This document shows, piece by piece, positions 62,672 through 64,000 of a stretch of DNA of 64,000 nt. The stretch is from assembly GCA_938046585.1 (NCBI GenBank), contig CALIWR010000022.1, positions 1 through 64,000 on the forward strand. Direction: 5' to 3'. Each line of letters starts with the position of its first letter. Within the stretch, counting starts at the first letter, position 1. Below the pieces are notes generated by a model. That model was not told the DNA's origin and ran no database searches. It saw nothing but the letters and a program-made list of their open reading frames with translations. Source of the DNA: an uncultured Propionibacteriaceae bacterium. Its GTDB lineage: Bacteria > Actinomycetota > Actinomycetes > Propionibacteriales > Propionibacteriaceae. The position numbers were made by a program, and so were the translations under genes.

Positions 62672-63077
62672 CCGACTCACCCGCGATGAAGATCACCGGC
62701 ATCGGGCCCACCACCCGGTAGGCCGTCACCTTGCCGGGCAGAACCTCGGGGGGCTGTTCCCCGATCGTGGCGTCCTGCGGCCCCCAGGTGTACTGCTGTT
62801 CCTGCCTCACCTGCACCGGCTCGTTGAGCAGCGCCTGAGGGTCTGAGCCGGCGGTGGTGAGGACCCCGAGGATGGCCTGGTCGCCGTCGATGCGGGCCCG
62901 CAGCAGGCTTGACCGGTCACCGGCCCAACCCCACAGGTGGCTGTACGCGGGCACGCGGTCCGGGCAAGCACCGATGTGGAAGCCGGTGGTATCAGCCCAG
63001 GCGCAAGTCATCCCCGCCGCCTGCCGCACCACCTGGGCCCAGTCCTGGAGCCCGTAGCCCCGTAACATCCAGGTCAT
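62664..63077 (-). CDS. Small CRISPR-locus protein, possibly Csx19-like
   Basis: A 137-residue protein between the Cas7-like gene and cas6, with 4-bp and 8-bp overlaps, so it is part of the effector operon. It is tryptophan-rich at the start (M-T-W-M-L-R-G-Y-G, W-A-D-T-T-G, L-W-G-W) with V-T-A-Y-R-V-V-G-P near the end. Size and position resemble Csx19 of type III-D loci, but I see no decisive motif. It could also be a degenerate small subunit. An upstream open frame of 59 codons in the same frame only shadows the Cas7 gene. Confidence 0.5.
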   Translation of the reverse strand: MTWMLRGYGLQDWAQVVRQAAGMTCAWADTTGFHIGACPDRVPAYSHLWGWAGDRSSLLRARIDGDQAILGVLTTAGSDPQALLNEPVQVRQEQQYTWGPQDATIGEQPPEVLPGKVTAYRVVGPMPVIFIAGESDA

Positions 63078-64000
63078 GGCTGCTCCTTTGTCGGTACGGT
63101 CACCGGCTCCAGCCGGTTCAGATCCACCTTGCCCTGCGCGGTAGTCAGACAGTTCACCTGTACGGTGCCGAGCCCGGTCGAGGTTCTCGGGCCGATCCCC
63201 CACAGGCCGTCGTTGAGGTCCCGTAGCGCGTGCAGCAGCGCCGTGTGTACCCAACCCGGCACGTCGTCGCGGCTGCTGGTGATCCGCAGCGTCATGGTCA
63301 CGTCCTGGCGGTTGTGCTCGGTGAAGAGCAGCTGGTTACGGACGCCGCCGGTGAACCGGTCGATGGCGTTACGGCCCCGGCTGACAGTCGAACCATCTTT
63401 CCAGCGGGAGGTGTGGAACTCCCAGGCCCCGGACCGGGTGGTGGAGCCGAACGCGGCGCACAGGTCACACGTGCCGCAGCCGGTCCAGCTCTGCTCGGTG
63501 ATGCACGGCGAGTGACCCAGGGAACGGGCGATCAGCTCGACCCGGCTACGCAGCATCCCCTTCCACTGTGACCCGTGCGTCGCGTATTCGGTCTCGTCCC
63601 CGGACAGCAACCCCACCTGCGGGGACGTCACAGTGGCTCGCAGCACCAGCCGCTGCTCGGCCGCAAGGACCGTCTCGGTGGTTGCCTGCCGCAGCAGCCG
63701 GTCCACCCGGCTGGCCGGGTCGCCGCCGGCCGTCAGCAGCTCCAGCAGGTCCTCGCGGCGGTCCAGGTCCAGGCGGCGGTACGCAAAACCGGTCACGGTC
63801 CCGAAACCACGCCCGGTGGTCCGGCCCCCGCCGAGCCGCGGAACCCAGCCGCGGACCACATCCAGCAGCTCGGTCACGTCGGCGTCGTCGCTGCGCAGGT
63901 AGATGCCGAGCTGGGCCGCGTCGACCTCCTCTGATTCGGACAGGCCGTGCTCGGTCGGGGCCCGCCGGTCCCGGCTGATCGCAGTCTGTTTGCGTGACCA
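63074..64000 (-). CDS. Tandem Cas7/RAMP effector protein (partial, start outside window)
   Basis: The reading frame stays open to base 64000, so at least 308 residues are visible and the N-terminus is missing; a GTG at 63877 is internal. Visible residues 1-75 are the end of one RAMP module (K-Q-T-A-I-S-R-D, then R-L-G-G-G-R-T-T-G-R-G-F-G). After a linker, residues about 110-300 form a second module with W-K-G-M-L-R-S-R (G-S-x-K-G-type), C-G-T-C-D-L-C-A-A-F-G, A-I-D-R-F-T-G-G and the G-rich loop G-I-G-P-R-T-S-T-G-L-G. This is a fused Cas7-Cas7 (Csm3-like) protein as in type III-D and, extended, in gRAMP/Cas7-11. It forms part of the crRNA backbone. Confidence 0.8.
   Translation of the reverse strand, partial: WSRKQTAISRDRRAPTEHGLSESEEVDAAQLGIYLRSDDADVTELLDVVRGWVPRLGGGRTTGRGFGTVTGFAYRRLDLDRREDLLELLTAGGDPASRVDRLLRQATTETVLAAEQRLVLRATVTSPQVGLLSGDETEYATHGSQWKGMLRSRVELIARSLGHSPCITEQSWTGCGTCDLCAAFGSTTRSGAWEFHTSRWKDGSTVSRGRNAIDRFTGGVRNQLLFTEHNRQDVTMTLRITSSRDDVPGWVHTALLHALRDLNDGLWGIGPRTSTGLGTVQVNCLTTAQGKVDLNRLEPVTVPTKEQP

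Noticed and set aside
51421..64000. Direct assignment to type III-E (Craspase)
   Set aside because: CHAT and TPR are separate genes, cas6 and a small subunit-like gene are present, no RpoE, Csx30 or Csx31 is recognised, and the visible Cas7 fusion shows only part of two modules; the subtype stays open.

Overview
The window is GC-rich DNA with dense, strand-switching, overlapping genes, and it looks like a chromosomal segment of a high-GC Gram-positive actinobacterium. Three things support this. The marker set includes Lsr2 beside ClpC, an HspR-type HAIR operator in front of clpB, the DUF3180-folKBPE-ftsH folate cluster, a DUF2342 metalloprotease beside tilS, and a zinc-ribbon/DUF2207 neighbourhood. 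Many genes begin with ATG/GTG placed exactly 6-8 nt after a TANNNT -10 box (leaderless initiation). Starts are often GTG. The gene set is compatible with the Propionibacteriaceae, but that is inference and I cannot name a species.

Layout, left to right. 1-834: the 3' end of one gene and a complete GAD-like/DUF1851-type putative immunity protein. 841-5574: a spermidine-synthase-like enzyme, an MFS transporter, and clpB with its HAIR operator. 5971-6465: a secreted orphan. 6484-12973: a UDP-N-acetyl-L-fucosamine cassette (capG, capF, capE), a GT4 glycosyltransferase and a double GT2 glycosyltransferase. 13014-15116: a NERD-nuclease/UvrD-like helicase. 15209-18260: clpC and lsr2. 18453-20298: a LacI regulator and a membrane coiled-coil protein. 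20482-29495: a long minus-strand run dacB-DUF2342-tilS-hpt-ftsH-folE-folP-folB-folK-DUF3180. 29570-36225: ppa, an RNA-methyltransferase-like gene, an RNase HI fusion, zinc-ribbon and DUF2207 membrane proteins, yqeY and an EamA transporter. 36324-42011: a sortase-anchored surface protein, an OPT transporter and a YeiH-type transporter. 42107-49119: two near-duplicate secreted subtilases flanking an APC permease. 49147-51322: four related small membrane proteins with leaderless promoters, mixed with a decayed ABC exporter and a TetR regulator.

51421-64000 is the accessory region and the most interesting part. Everything in it lies on the minus strand. From the right edge the order is: a tandem Cas7/RAMP protein (its start is outside the window), a small unidentified protein, Cas6, a reverse-transcriptase-Cas1 fusion, Cas2, a leader, a type III-like CRISPR array of 36 repeats (one degenerate), and then, 140 bp beyond the array, a four-gene overlapping operon of two unknown proteins, a CHAT-domain (caspase-like) protease and a TPR protein. 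Type III systems that drive CHAT proteases are known (III-E TPR-CHAT/Csx29 and SAVED-CHAT), but here CHAT and TPR are separate genes, no SAVED sensor is visible, and the two companion proteins match nothing I recognise. I propose this operon as a candidate CRISPR-linked or independent proteolytic defence module. The Cas10 and remaining effector genes, if present, lie beyond the window, so the subtype cannot be fixed here.

The array carries informative detail: an exactly duplicated repeat-spacer unit, two adjacent spacers that encode related peptides, spacers sharing a common 5' core, and one spacer that is itself an intrinsic terminator in the transcribed direction. No tRNA, rRNA, complete insertion sequence or prophage was recognised.
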